From contig CANMXU010000001.1 in the NCBI GenBank assembly GCA_947501935.1, positions 186,001 to 250,000 of the forward strand: DNA of 64,000 bases, read 5' to 3'. Both the position numbers and the translations under genes were made by a program. This stretch comes from an uncultured Alteromonadaceae bacterium. Its GTDB lineage: Bacteria > Pseudomonadota > Gammaproteobacteria > Enterobacterales > Alteromonadaceae. The notes below the pieces were generated by a model. That model worked only from the letters and a program-made list of their open reading frames with translations, was not told the DNA's origin and searched no databases. Positions within the stretch are counted from its first letter, which is position 1. Every line of letters starts with the position of its first letter. This document shows positions 54,733 to 63,129 of the stretch, in pieces.

Positions 54733-55941
54733 CTACAGCTTATCATTCAAAACATCGTCTAAAACTTGTAACTTCCCTTGCCAAGAATAATGCTCATGAA
54801 TTAATGCCAGCGCATTGCTCTTAATAAGTTCACAAAAAGCAGGGTCTTGCTCTAATTTATCAATACTCGATAAAAACTCTGCCTCAGTGTTGGCGATTAA
54901 AATATCCTTACCTTGCTGACAATCAATGCCCTCAGCCCCCATAGGCGTTGAAATAACTGGCAAGCCACAAGCAAAAGCTTGAAGTACTTTATTTTGCACA
55001 CCACGTGCTAAACGAAAAGGGGCAACAAAATAATTAGACTGGTGATAATAAGGTAATATATCGTCAACAAAACCGGTAACTTCGATACCTGACACTTTTT
55101 CTAACTCTTTAACTAAAGTTGACGGATTCATACCCGCAATAATAAAACGAGCCTTAGGGTATTTATTAACCACACCATGCCATATTTGCTCAACAAACCA
55201 AACAACAGCATCAATATTAGGTTTATAATCCATCACCCCAGTAAATAGAAATACTGGCGCTTCATTATTAGGAGCAACACTAGCGGGGATGAATTCAGAA
55301 GTATCCATGCCATTCCCCATGGTTAGTACCTTTCCTGAGCCATTAATTTGAGACTTAAATAACTCAACTTCAGCATCAGCAATAAAAAAGCTAGCATTAA
55401 AGTCATGAGTGATCTGCTGCTCATAGGTAGATAAAAGTTTAGCTTCTCGCTGATAAACCCACTTCATTGGCCAAGCGGATGTATTGGCATATTGCTGCCA
55501 CTTATCAGAGTCTAAATCCATAAAGTCCATCAGCAGTTTAGGTTTGTTCGATAAACCATTTAAAACGCGACTTTTATAGATATACTCGGCCATAGCTGAA
55601 CTCGTACAGATAACAACATCGTATTCATACTTGCTAAGCATCTCATCAAATTTTGTCTGCAAGTTTGACGAGTAAAAATTGGCAACACTTAGTGCATTTC
55701 CTTTGAATAACCCTTTAAGTAAACGAAAGTATTTATTAGACAAAGTATGGTAATTTATATTACTACAATACCTACTCGACAGTTCTGTGAAATAATTTAC
55801 ATCTTCAGTTTTCTCTAAAGGAGCACATACGCCAATAGCATGTCCCATATCAGAGAGGTACTTTAACTGATTAAAAGTACGAATTTTCTCACCTTTGTTA
55901 GGAGGGAATGGTACACGCTGAGCGATAAATAAAATGTTCAA
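54733..55941 (-). CDS. exosortase system-associated glycosyltransferase (TIGR03087-like)
   Basis: 402 residues, GT-B fold. The start MNILFIAQRVPFPPNKGEKI with RTFNQLKYL, a LLMDFMDLDSDKW segment, and the C-terminal VAPFRLARGVQNKVLQAFAC match the sugar transferase that regularly accompanies PEP-CTERM/EpsH exosortase loci. It presumably adds a sugar to the lipid-linked repeat of the matrix polysaccharide. The 169-base space to the next, divergent, gene must hold two promoters. Confidence 0.85.
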   Translation of the reverse strand: MNILFIAQRVPFPPNKGEKIRTFNQLKYLSDMGHAIGVCAPLEKTEDVNYFTELSSRYCSNINYHTLSNKYFRLLKGLFKGNALSVANFYSSNLQTKFDEMLSKYEYDVVICTSSAMAEYIYKSRVLNGLSNKPKLLMDFMDLDSDKWQQYANTSAWPMKWVYQREAKLLSTYEQQITHDFNASFFIADAEVELFKSQINGSGKVLTMGNGMDTSEFIPASVAPNNEAPVFLFTGVMDYKPNIDAVVWFVEQIWHGVVNKYPKARFIIAGMNPSTLVKELEKVSGIEVTGFVDDILPYYHQSNYFVAPFRLARGVQNKVLQAFACGLPVISTPMGAEGIDCQQGKDILIANTEAEFLSSIDKLEQDPAFCELIKSNALALIHEHYSWQGKLQVLDDVLNDKL

Positions 55942-56110
55942 AGTGATATAGCGTTTTCTTGAATAAATTACTATGTAGCTTACCTGATTACAGAGTTTTT
56001 TTAAATTTTAGTTAGTAATTAAGTTATTAATAAATTTAAAGCTTGCTTTTGAGGCTTATTTCCAATGAAATGCTTAATTATCAATGTTACAAACTTAATA
56101 CATATTCAGC

Positions 56111-57274
56111 ATGAAGAAAAAAACTTTAGTTTTGACAGAAAATTTCCCTCCTATGTCTGGCGGCAGTGGACGATGGTTTTGGGAATTATATTCCAGATTA
56201 CCTACGGATGAATACCTTGTGGTTGCAGATGATATAGCTGGGGCTTTTGAATTTGATAAAAGCCACAATATTAACGTGATTAGAATGCCTTTAAGTTGTT
56301 CTGAATGGGGGTTTAAAAGTTTATTAGGGTTAAATTTTTACTTTCATAGCGTTAGACAGCTCATAAAAATTATCAAAGACGAAAATATTACCCATATCCA
56401 TACTGGCAGAGTAATACATGAAGGCGTTATCGCTTGGCTACTCAGTTTTTTAACTAAGACGACATATATTACTTTCGTTCATGGAGAAGACGTTGAAACT
56501 GCCGCAACGAGTAGAGAGCATAATTTAATGGTAAAACAGGTGTGTAAAAAAGCACAAGCCATTATATGCAATAGTCATAACAGCGCTAACATTGTAAAAC
56601 GGTTAAGTTACGCAAGCGATAACAAAATAACTGTTTTACACCCTGGGTTTGATGAACAAAAATTCTTTCCAGCAAAACATGACCCTTTATTTAAGGAAAA
56701 AATGGGTTGGGTTGATAAAAAAATCATTTTAACGGTTGGCAGATTACAAGAGCGTAAAGGTCAAGATAAAATGATTGAGGCTATGCCTGCACTATTGAAA
56801 CAAAATCCTAATACGCTTTATGTAATTGTTGGACGAGGTGAATGTAAAGAAAATTTGGAATGTTTAGTTGAACGATTATTTTTACAGAACAATGTCCAGT
56901 TTCTTGACGAAATTTCTGATGAAGAAATGATTAAATGTTATCAGCAATGTGATTTGTTTATTTTACCTAATCGAACTATTGACAACGATATTGAAGGTTT
57001 TGGTATGGTACTTGTAGAAGCACAAGCTTGCGGCAAGGCTGTTGTTGCTGGAGATTCTGGCGGTACTAAAGAAACAATGGATATTGGCAACTCTGGCTTG
57101 GTGATAGATTGTAGTAAATCTGAAATCATTTCAGCAGCGTTGAACGACCTATTTTCTAACGAAAGTCGTTTACAAAAAATGGGCTTAGAAGGTGAAACAT
57201 TTGTTAACACTCACTTTACATGGGACACACATCTAATCAAAGCAAAAAAAACATTTGCACAATTCAATGTATAA
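56111..57274 (+). CDS. glycosyltransferase family 4
   Basis: 387 residues, GT-B fold. N-terminal TENFPPMSGGSGRWFWELYS, a donor-binding half with ILTVGRLQERKGQDKMIEAM and DIEGFGMVLVEAQACGKAVV (E-x7-E region). First gene of an operon with the transglutaminase-like, beta-helix and GT2 genes; each boundary overlaps or nearly so. Sugar donor unknown. Confidence 0.88.
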   Translation: MKKKTLVLTENFPPMSGGSGRWFWELYSRLPTDEYLVVADDIAGAFEFDKSHNINVIRMPLSCSEWGFKSLLGLNFYFHSVRQLIKIIKDENITHIHTGRVIHEGVIAWLLSFLTKTTYITFVHGEDVETAATSREHNLMVKQVCKKAQAIICNSHNSANIVKRLSYASDNKITVLHPGFDEQKFFPAKHDPLFKEKMGWVDKKIILTVGRLQERKGQDKMIEAMPALLKQNPNTLYVIVGRGECKENLECLVERLFLQNNVQFLDEISDEEMIKCYQQCDLFILPNRTIDNDIEGFGMVLVEAQACGKAVVAGDSGGTKETMDIGNSGLVIDCSKSEIISAALNDLFSNESRLQKMGLEGETFVNTHFTWDTHLIKAKKTFAQFNV

Positions 57275-58106
57275 ATTTAATAAACTCCCTCTAAAAATTG
57301 TAATAGCGCTTAATTTTGCGCTGTTTGCGTTATTGATGTTCATAAACATTTATGGTTTATTTCAAACACTAAGGCCTTCATCATTCGAAGAGCATCAGCT
57401 GAGGTTTAAATCAAATGATATAAGCCTTACACACCAAGAGTTTCTAGCTGCAATTAAAATGGTAAATGGCGAAGGTAATGTTGAATTTGCAAATCGGCTT
57501 ACAACTACCATCGCTCAGGGCATCGCTCATATTCACTGGGAAAAATATGAACCGGAAAAGTTTAACCAAACAGTACCTATTTGGGAAAATTATATACTCT
57601 ATTTGATGGGAAAGCTGAAAGTAACACCAGAATACGTTAGATATCACTATAGTAATCCGTATAAATCTATTGAAAGAGGAATTGGTATTTGTGGCGATGC
57701 CTCTATGTTAATGTCGCAAATATTAGAGGAGTATAACATTCCAAATAAAATAGTGACGATTCCTGGGCATGTTATGGTTCAAGCAGAATTTACTGATGGT
57801 AAATCACTATTTGATCCTGACTTTGGTGTGATTTTGCCAGAATCTGCCGATTACTATGCTAAAAACCCGGAGCATATTTACACAGCTTATTCAGATTCTG
57901 GCCACTCTACCCATGACGATAATTTTATTATTAATGGATTTAAGAAAAAACACACCTATTGGAATGGCATTCAGCACTTTATTACTAAAAAATATTATTT
58001 TGAAAAATTTTCTTATGTAATGAAATGGCTATTACCTGTTTTAATGTTTATTTTCGGTATAGTTATATGGCGAAAATACCTTAAGGATAATTCCGCTCAT
58101 GTTTAA
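57267..58106 (+). CDS. membrane transglutaminase-like (papain-fold) protein
   Basis: 279 residues from the ATG at 57267. N- and C-terminal helices (about 8-32 and 250-270) frame a periplasmic domain. The Cys-His-Asp arrangement of transglutaminase-like proteins is visible: C142 in GIGICGDAS, H168 in TIPGHVMV and D183/D185 in FDPDFG. It overlaps the upstream GT4 by 8 bases and the downstream beta-helix gene by 8 bases. A TTG at 57255 is in frame. It could cleave or cross-link a peptide, or act on an amide in the polymer; nothing decides. Confidence 0.75.
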   Translation: MYKFNKLPLKIVIALNFALFALLMFINIYGLFQTLRPSSFEEHQLRFKSNDISLTHQEFLAAIKMVNGEGNVEFANRLTTTIAQGIAHIHWEKYEPEKFNQTVPIWENYILYLMGKLKVTPEYVRYHYSNPYKSIERGIGICGDASMLMSQILEEYNIPNKIVTIPGHVMVQAEFTDGKSLFDPDFGVILPESADYYAKNPEHIYTAYSDSGHSTHDDNFIINGFKKKHTYWNGIQHFITKKYYFEKFSYVMKWLLPVLMFIFGIVIWRKYLKDNSAHV

Positions 58107-59400
58107 AAAACTGCTATCAAAAATGATAGATGGCTTTATTTATGGCTTAGGATTTGTTTTATTCTCCACTTTTTTTGTCAGCATAGGGTTGTTTTTTACC
58201 GGCACGGTGACACCTTATCAAGTAAAAAATGTATTAATCAGTAAAGGCGTATTACCAGAACAACCTGGAGTAATAGAGAGTGATACCCCTACTACTATAT
58301 TGAAATATTTTACAGCACCTAGAATTCCGATACCAAAAGATTACCAGCAAATTACTGTGTCAAATTCGAAAGAGTTTGCTCAAGCGTTAAAAGAAGCTCA
58401 CGATAATAAAGGTAAGTATGTGATCACCTTAAAGTCGGGTGAATATAAAATCAGGAAGCAATTACATATTAGAGTGCCTCATATTTACATTCGTTCAGAG
58501 TCTGGCAACCCTTATGACGTTACGATAAAGGGACCCGGCATGCATGTGTATGGCAAAGATATTGGCAATATTTTTCGTGTGACAGGTGATTATTTTTATA
58601 TTGACGGTATACGGTTAGCAGATGTTAGGAATCACTTAATTCAAATAGCTGGCGAATCTAATGCCAGTTTTCCTCATATAAACAATTGTATTTTACAAGA
58701 TGCGTACGAGCAATTCATTAAAGTTAGTTATAATAAGCAGTCGCCTGAAAACATGTCGATAGAAGGAATTGTTGAGAATTCTGTTTTTCAATATACACGT
58801 GAAATAGCGCCTAACTATTATACGGGCGGTATAGATGCATTAGGCTCTGTTAATTGGCAGGTAAAAAACAATGTATTTAGAGATATAGCCAGCCCTAAAG
58901 ACCACATTGCTCAACATGCCGTGCATTTTTGGGTTAACTCCTCAGGCACCCAAGTCATTAATAACTTCTTTGTTGATGTAGATCGAGCCATAGGGTTTGG
59001 TATGCCATTAAATCATAACTCTCGCGTGTTAACACATTCTCATTTAGGGGGGGTAATTAAAAACAATGTTGTTTATCACTCAGATAATGGTGATCCTTAT
59101 GGTGATGTGGGTATTATTTTAGAGTCGGCGCAAGGTGCTATTGTTGAAAACAATTTTATACATATGGAGCATGATTACCCTAGAGCGATTGAATACCGTT
59201 TTGACAACACAAAGAATATACTTATTAGAAACAATAAAACTAATAAAGCCATAAGTTCACGAAATGGTGGGCAAGCTGCACTTGAAAATAACAATGAAGG
59301 CTTAACAAAAGTAGATTTTATACAGCGCTTAGGAGTCATTCAAAGCGATTTGAATATAATTGAACTATACGAGCCCATAATAACAGCTAAAACGAATTAA
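58099..59400 (+). CDS. membrane-anchored parallel beta-helix protein
   Basis: 433 residues. One N-terminal helix (about 12-38) anchors a periplasmic beta-helix domain from about 85 on. It is paralogous to the secreted beta-helix protein at 52650-53810 over roughly residues 85-420 (NHLIQIAGES, DAYEQFIKVSYN, PNYYTGGIDALGS, AQHAVHFW, DRAIGFGM). Stands in an overlapping operon with two glycosyltransferases and the transglutaminase-like protein. Likely an exopolymer-modifying enzyme (lyase or epimerase); catalytic residues not recognised. Confidence 0.75.
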   Translation: MFKKLLSKMIDGFIYGLGFVLFSTFFVSIGLFFTGTVTPYQVKNVLISKGVLPEQPGVIESDTPTTILKYFTAPRIPIPKDYQQITVSNSKEFAQALKEAHDNKGKYVITLKSGEYKIRKQLHIRVPHIYIRSESGNPYDVTIKGPGMHVYGKDIGNIFRVTGDYFYIDGIRLADVRNHLIQIAGESNASFPHINNCILQDAYEQFIKVSYNKQSPENMSIEGIVENSVFQYTREIAPNYYTGGIDALGSVNWQVKNNVFRDIASPKDHIAQHAVHFWVNSSGTQVINNFFVDVDRAIGFGMPLNHNSRVLTHSHLGGVIKNNVVYHSDNGDPYGDVGIILESAQGAIVENNFIHMEHDYPRAIEYRFDNTKNILIRNNKTNKAISSRNGGQAALENNNEGLTKVDFIQRLGVIQSDLNIIELYEPIITAKTN

Positions 59401-59421
59401 AATATAACGTAGGAGATTTAA

Positions 59422-60405
59422 GTGAATTTGCAACCAATAGTATCAATCATTATGCCTGTGTTTAATCGTGAAAAAATCGTTAAAACGGCAATAGCATCCG
59501 TTAAAGCACAAACCTATCCGCATTGGGAGTTACTTTTAATTGATGACAGCAGCACTGATGATACAGTTAAAGTAATTAATGAATTTGCAGCAGAAGACCC
59601 TAGGATAAAATGCATTAAAAACACACATAAAAAAGGGCCAAGTGGCGGACGTAATCAAGGGTTAGACGATGCCACAGGAAAATATATAGCTTATCAAGAC
59701 AGTGACGATGAATGGATTTCTACTCATTTAGAAGTAATGGTTGATTACCTTGAAAAATACCCCGATCAAATCGACTTAATGACCGCAAATCCACTTAGAA
59801 AACATGTTGAAACAGGTGAAGTTTTCAACTACGACGACTTAGCGTTAGACTCATTACCAGTAACCGCATTAGATGACGGTTATTTATTTGACACAGATAA
59901 AATTTTTGATATTCAATTACGTGGGCGAGCAATAACAACCCAATGCTTAGTGGGAAAAGCTGACATAATGAAGTCTGTTCGTTGGAATGAATCGTTAAAC
60001 GCCGCCGTTGATATTATGCATAACTTAGAGTTATGTGCGAATAACATTAAGGTGTGTCACATACAAGCTTACCAAGCTATTTACTGGGCACATGACGACA
60101 ACCTAACCAACTGTGGTGGTGGGCATTCACCTGAGCGCATGGAGCGTGTCCATAATGCATTTGCCTTGTATTGGGAAACTGTACTTACCAAATTAACGTT
60201 AACAAAAGCTCAAATCGACTTTGTGAACGGCGAGTTGTCAAAGGTATATGCATGGCATTTAGCTTTTCATACCTACTTACCTCAAAAAAAATATAAAGAA
60301 GCGGCAATTTTTTATAAAAAAGCAATTAAACTAAAACCGTTTAAATTTAAATACTGGAAAAGTTTAATTAAAAGTCAATTATCCAGTTTACGGCTTAAAC
60401 TCTAA
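59422..60405 (+). CDS. glycosyltransferase family 2
   Basis: 327 residues, GT-A fold: VSIIMPVFNREKIV, LLIDDSSTDDTV, and the metal-binding DxD-type YQDSDDEW. GTG start with AGGAGA seven bases upstream. Last intact gene of the operon; its stop overlaps the ATG of a broken gene (TAATG). Confidence 0.9.
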   Translation: MNLQPIVSIIMPVFNREKIVKTAIASVKAQTYPHWELLLIDDSSTDDTVKVINEFAAEDPRIKCIKNTHKKGPSGGRNQGLDDATGKYIAYQDSDDEWISTHLEVMVDYLEKYPDQIDLMTANPLRKHVETGEVFNYDDLALDSLPVTALDDGYLFDTDKIFDIQLRGRAITTQCLVGKADIMKSVRWNESLNAAVDIMHNLELCANNIKVCHIQAYQAIYWAHDDNLTNCGGGHSPERMERVHNAFALYWETVLTKLTLTKAQIDFVNGELSKVYAWHLAFHTYLPQKKYKEAAIFYKKAIKLKPFKFKYWKSLIKSQLSSLRLKL

Positions 60406-60506
60406 TGACAAAAACAAAAGTACTTTTTACTCCAAGCAGAGAAAAAGCGAATCCTTTGCAAGGGTACAATTTAACTAGAGACTTCGTTAGAGGTATTATT
60501 ACTTAA
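60405..60506 (+). pseudogene. 5' remnant of a gene cut off by IS3 debris
   Basis: Thirty-three codons beginning MTKTKVLFTPSREKANPLQG and stopping at 60504-60506. The start overlaps the GT2 stop as TAATG, and the KVLFTP(S)R... opening resembles the N-terminus of a sugar-related enzyme, but identity cannot be settled. The rest was probably lost when insertion-sequence DNA arrived. Confidence 0.55.
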
Positions 60507-60521
60507 AACAACGAGGTCAAA

Positions 60522-60757
60522 ATGCCAAAGAAAATATTATCATCAGAATAAAAACGTGAATGTGAAGAATTAGTAATCAATCACGGTTACAAGCATATCG
60601 TAAAGAGCAACGTGGAATTACGCCTAAACCAAGTGCACTAACACCAGAGAAAATACGCATTCAAGAACTTGAAAAACAAGTTAAGCAGTTAAAAAGTGAT
60701 CATCAACTATTAAAAAAAGCCTTTTTCGCTATGGAAATGAATAACGACTACAAATAG
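60522..60757 (+). mobile_element. IS3-family transposase OrfA remnant
   Basis: From an ATG at 60522 (MPKKILSSE, then a stop) and, in a shifted frame, QAYRKEQRGITPKPSALTPE followed by KIRIQELEKQVKQLKSDHQL with a leucine-zipper-like end. This is the OrfA helix-turn-helix/coiled-coil region of IS3 elements with stop and frame errors. Inactive. Confidence 0.75.
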
Positions 60758-60853
60758 CTGTAAAACTGAAAAAGGCTGGAAGTAATGTTCAACAATTTGT
60801 CGGTGCTTATCTATTGCATCAAGTACATTTTATTACTGGGTAAGCCCCCATTT

Positions 60854-61117
60854 TTAATGAAGTTCAAAGGTAGACGTTTTTCTCTGTGTTAGTTCACGTT
60901 TTTTAATAGGTGTTATACCACCAATTCCCATGTTAGGTCGCTCATGGTTATAAGTCCATAACCATTGTGTTGCTCTGTTTTGTAATTCTTCAATATCACG
61001 ATAAATATAATGACTGAGCCAGTCATATCTTACCGTCCGATTAAAACGTTCAATGTAAGCATTTTGCTGTGGATGACCTGGCTGAATAAAACATAATTCA
61101 ATATCGTGTTTTGTTGC
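60854..61117 (-). mobile_element. IS3-family transposase OrfB, 3' fragment
   Basis: On the minus strand an open frame of about 87 codons reads FIQPGHPQQNAYIERFNRTV, then RYDWLSHYIYRDIEELQNRA, WLWTYNHERPNMGIGGITP and a short divergent tail to a stop at 60854. This is the C-terminal part of the IS3 integrase core (third acidic residue region). Opposite in strand to the OrfA remnant, so the two come from different insertions or an inversion. Inactive. Confidence 0.8.
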
Positions 61118-61147
61118 CTAAGCCGCAAGATTTTGTTACAAGGTCTT

Positions 61148-61915
61148 TTAATTTATATATTGAAAATGTTTCATGAGTTCAATAAATTTTCGATTATTTA
61201 GCATTTCATCAAGCTTTGTAGTGTCTTTTTCTTTTTTCCATCTATTGGTATCTTTGAAAATAGGTTGGTTCACTTGCCAGTTCCTATTTAATTGATGGTT
61301 TGCATCAGTTCCGTCACTTTGGGCTATTCCAGAATTTTGATACTGATATTCTTTATTGGAATAATCTAACAGTTTATTTTCATAAATAATATTTGCATGT
61401 TCACAGATTTTTTTTAGTGTGTCTGTTGAATTTTTGGTAAAATCTTCAAGCCTTACATGTGTTAACCTTTTGTCATCTTTATATTTATTAAGCCAATACT
61501 CATTGTCAGAAACCCAGCGTTCTATAGATGCTTGAAGATTTTCTGTCCGTTTTTCTAATGAAAGAACAACGTCTCTACCATCTCTAACTAAGACAATTAC
61601 TTTAGCTTTAGGAAATGTTGTAAAAATTTTATCTAGTTGACGAACATGGCTCGGTGTTTTTTCTACAAATAACTTTAGATTCTGTTTTCTTTGAGTATCT
61701 ATCCAGCGTTTGATAGTTCTATAGTCTATCCAGTTATTTCTAAAAACATTACTTTCATAATCAATGCTATAAACTTCCTTAGCTTCGCTTAATATTCTTA
61801 TCATTAGAGTTGTACCGCTATGACCACAACCGACTATAAACACAGGCTTTTCATTTGCATATCGCTTAAAAGAGAATATAAACTTCCAAATAATAACTTT
61901 GATTTTCTTAATCAT
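61148..61915 (-). CDS. sulfotransferase-family protein
   Basis: 255 residues. The PAPS 5'-phosphosulfate loop is VGCGHSGTT (28-36), and the 3'-phosphate motif is in VIVLVRDGRDVVLSLEKR. The AT-rich codon choice and lysine content are higher than in neighbours, which hints at transfer. AAAAAGGAA stands well before the ATG. Probably sulfates the exopolysaccharide. It begins right after the IS3 OrfB fragment, so its right boundary may be intact only by luck. Confidence 0.8.
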   Translation of the reverse strand: MIKKIKVIIWKFIFSFKRYANEKPVFIVGCGHSGTTLMIRILSEAKEVYSIDYESNVFRNNWIDYRTIKRWIDTQRKQNLKLFVEKTPSHVRQLDKIFTTFPKAKVIVLVRDGRDVVLSLEKRTENLQASIERWVSDNEYWLNKYKDDKRLTHVRLEDFTKNSTDTLKKICEHANIIYENKLLDYSNKEYQYQNSGIAQSDGTDANHQLNRNWQVNQPIFKDTNRWKKEKDTTKLDEMLNNRKFIELMKHFQYIN

Positions 61916-61938
61916 GGAATATTCCTTTTTTGGTTCAA

Positions 61939-63027
61939 TTATAAATTTTGATATAAATTATTTATTTTTGATTTGAAAATTGAGCTGCTAAAAAGGTCGA
62001 TTACACGCCTTCTACCATTCAAAATAAAAAGTTTTTGTTGTTTGGGACTTTGTAACACTTTGATTATAGCTGTAGCTAATGAGTGGGGGGAGTGAGAAGC
62101 AACTAATATTCCTGTTTCACCGTCTATAATGGCCTCAGGTATTCCATTCACATTGGTTGATACGATCGCTTTTCCACATGCCATGGCTTCTAAAATTGAA
62201 ATAGGAAATGCCTCTTCGTGTGAAGCACAGACCACTATATCTAACTGCTGAAGGTGCTCTAATACGTTAGCCACTTGCCCATGAAAAACCACATTTTCTG
62301 CAATACCAAGTTCTATCGCTTTTTGCTTGAGTAGTAGCTCTCTTGGTTCTTCTAGAATATCACCACCAATAATATCAAATTGCGCTTTTACACCTTGGTC
62401 GAGCAATATTTTTGCCATAGCTAAAAAATCATCATGGCCTTTACGATATTGTAAATTGGCAATAATACCTATGCGTGGTATCGGATTAGGCTCGCGCGTA
62501 ATAGGTTTGAATTTTTCTATATTAACACCGTTGTGAATTACTTCTAACTGACTACTTGGGCATAAGAGTGTTAGCTCATCTTGTAAATACATTTTAAGTT
62601 CGTTACTACAAAAAATAAACGACTGCGGTGCATATCTATTTTTAAAGGCCCAACGCATAAAAGGTATTTCGTAGGGAAAATGCACATGACAAATCATCGG
62701 GATTTTTAAAAGCTTACAAATTGGCTGTAAGCTACGTAATGCCAATAGGTCACCGGTATGAACAAGCTTAGGTTGATACTTTTTAAATAGCTGGTAATAT
62801 TTAAAAAGTTGCTTTAATGTCTTTAATGGTTTTAATTTTTCAGGTTGAAGACAATCAATAGGTTCAAAAATTGCGCCAGCACTCACTGCTTCATGCGCTA
62901 AGGTTTCGCCAGCCGGTGCTAACATTACAGGTTGATAAGTCTGTTTCACGCCATTAATAATTGACAAGGTAACTCTTTCTGCGCCGCCAATAACATTCAC
63001 ACTATGTGCGTAAAATACAACTTCCAT
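61939..63027 (-). CDS. glycosyltransferase family 4
   Basis: 362 residues, GT-B fold. N-terminal FYAHSVNVIGGAERVTLSII; donor half with GIIANLQYRKGHDDFLAMAK and EEAFPISILEAMACGKAIVS. Twenty-three bases before the sulfotransferase start, so the two are an operon. Sugar donor unknown. Confidence 0.88.
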   Translation of the reverse strand: MEVVFYAHSVNVIGGAERVTLSIINGVKQTYQPVMLAPAGETLAHEAVSAGAIFEPIDCLQPEKLKPLKTLKQLFKYYQLFKKYQPKLVHTGDLLALRSLQPICKLLKIPMICHVHFPYEIPFMRWAFKNRYAPQSFIFCSNELKMYLQDELTLLCPSSQLEVIHNGVNIEKFKPITREPNPIPRIGIIANLQYRKGHDDFLAMAKILLDQGVKAQFDIIGGDILEEPRELLLKQKAIELGIAENVVFHGQVANVLEHLQQLDIVVCASHEEAFPISILEAMACGKAIVSTNVNGIPEAIIDGETGILVASHSPHSLATAIIKVLQSPKQQKLFILNGRRRVIDLFSSSIFKSKINNLYQNL

Positions 63028-63129
63028 AACTATATTAAAACCTAATCCTATTAATAAGGTAAGGATTACAGTAAACTTATTTTATTTCAATAGAATTTTA
63101 GTTTTATTCATAAAAAGGATTGGTTTACG

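Noticed and set aside
60522..61117. A complete IS3 insertion sequence
   Set aside because: OrfA has stop and frame errors, OrfB is only a 3' fragment and on the other strand, so no intact element.
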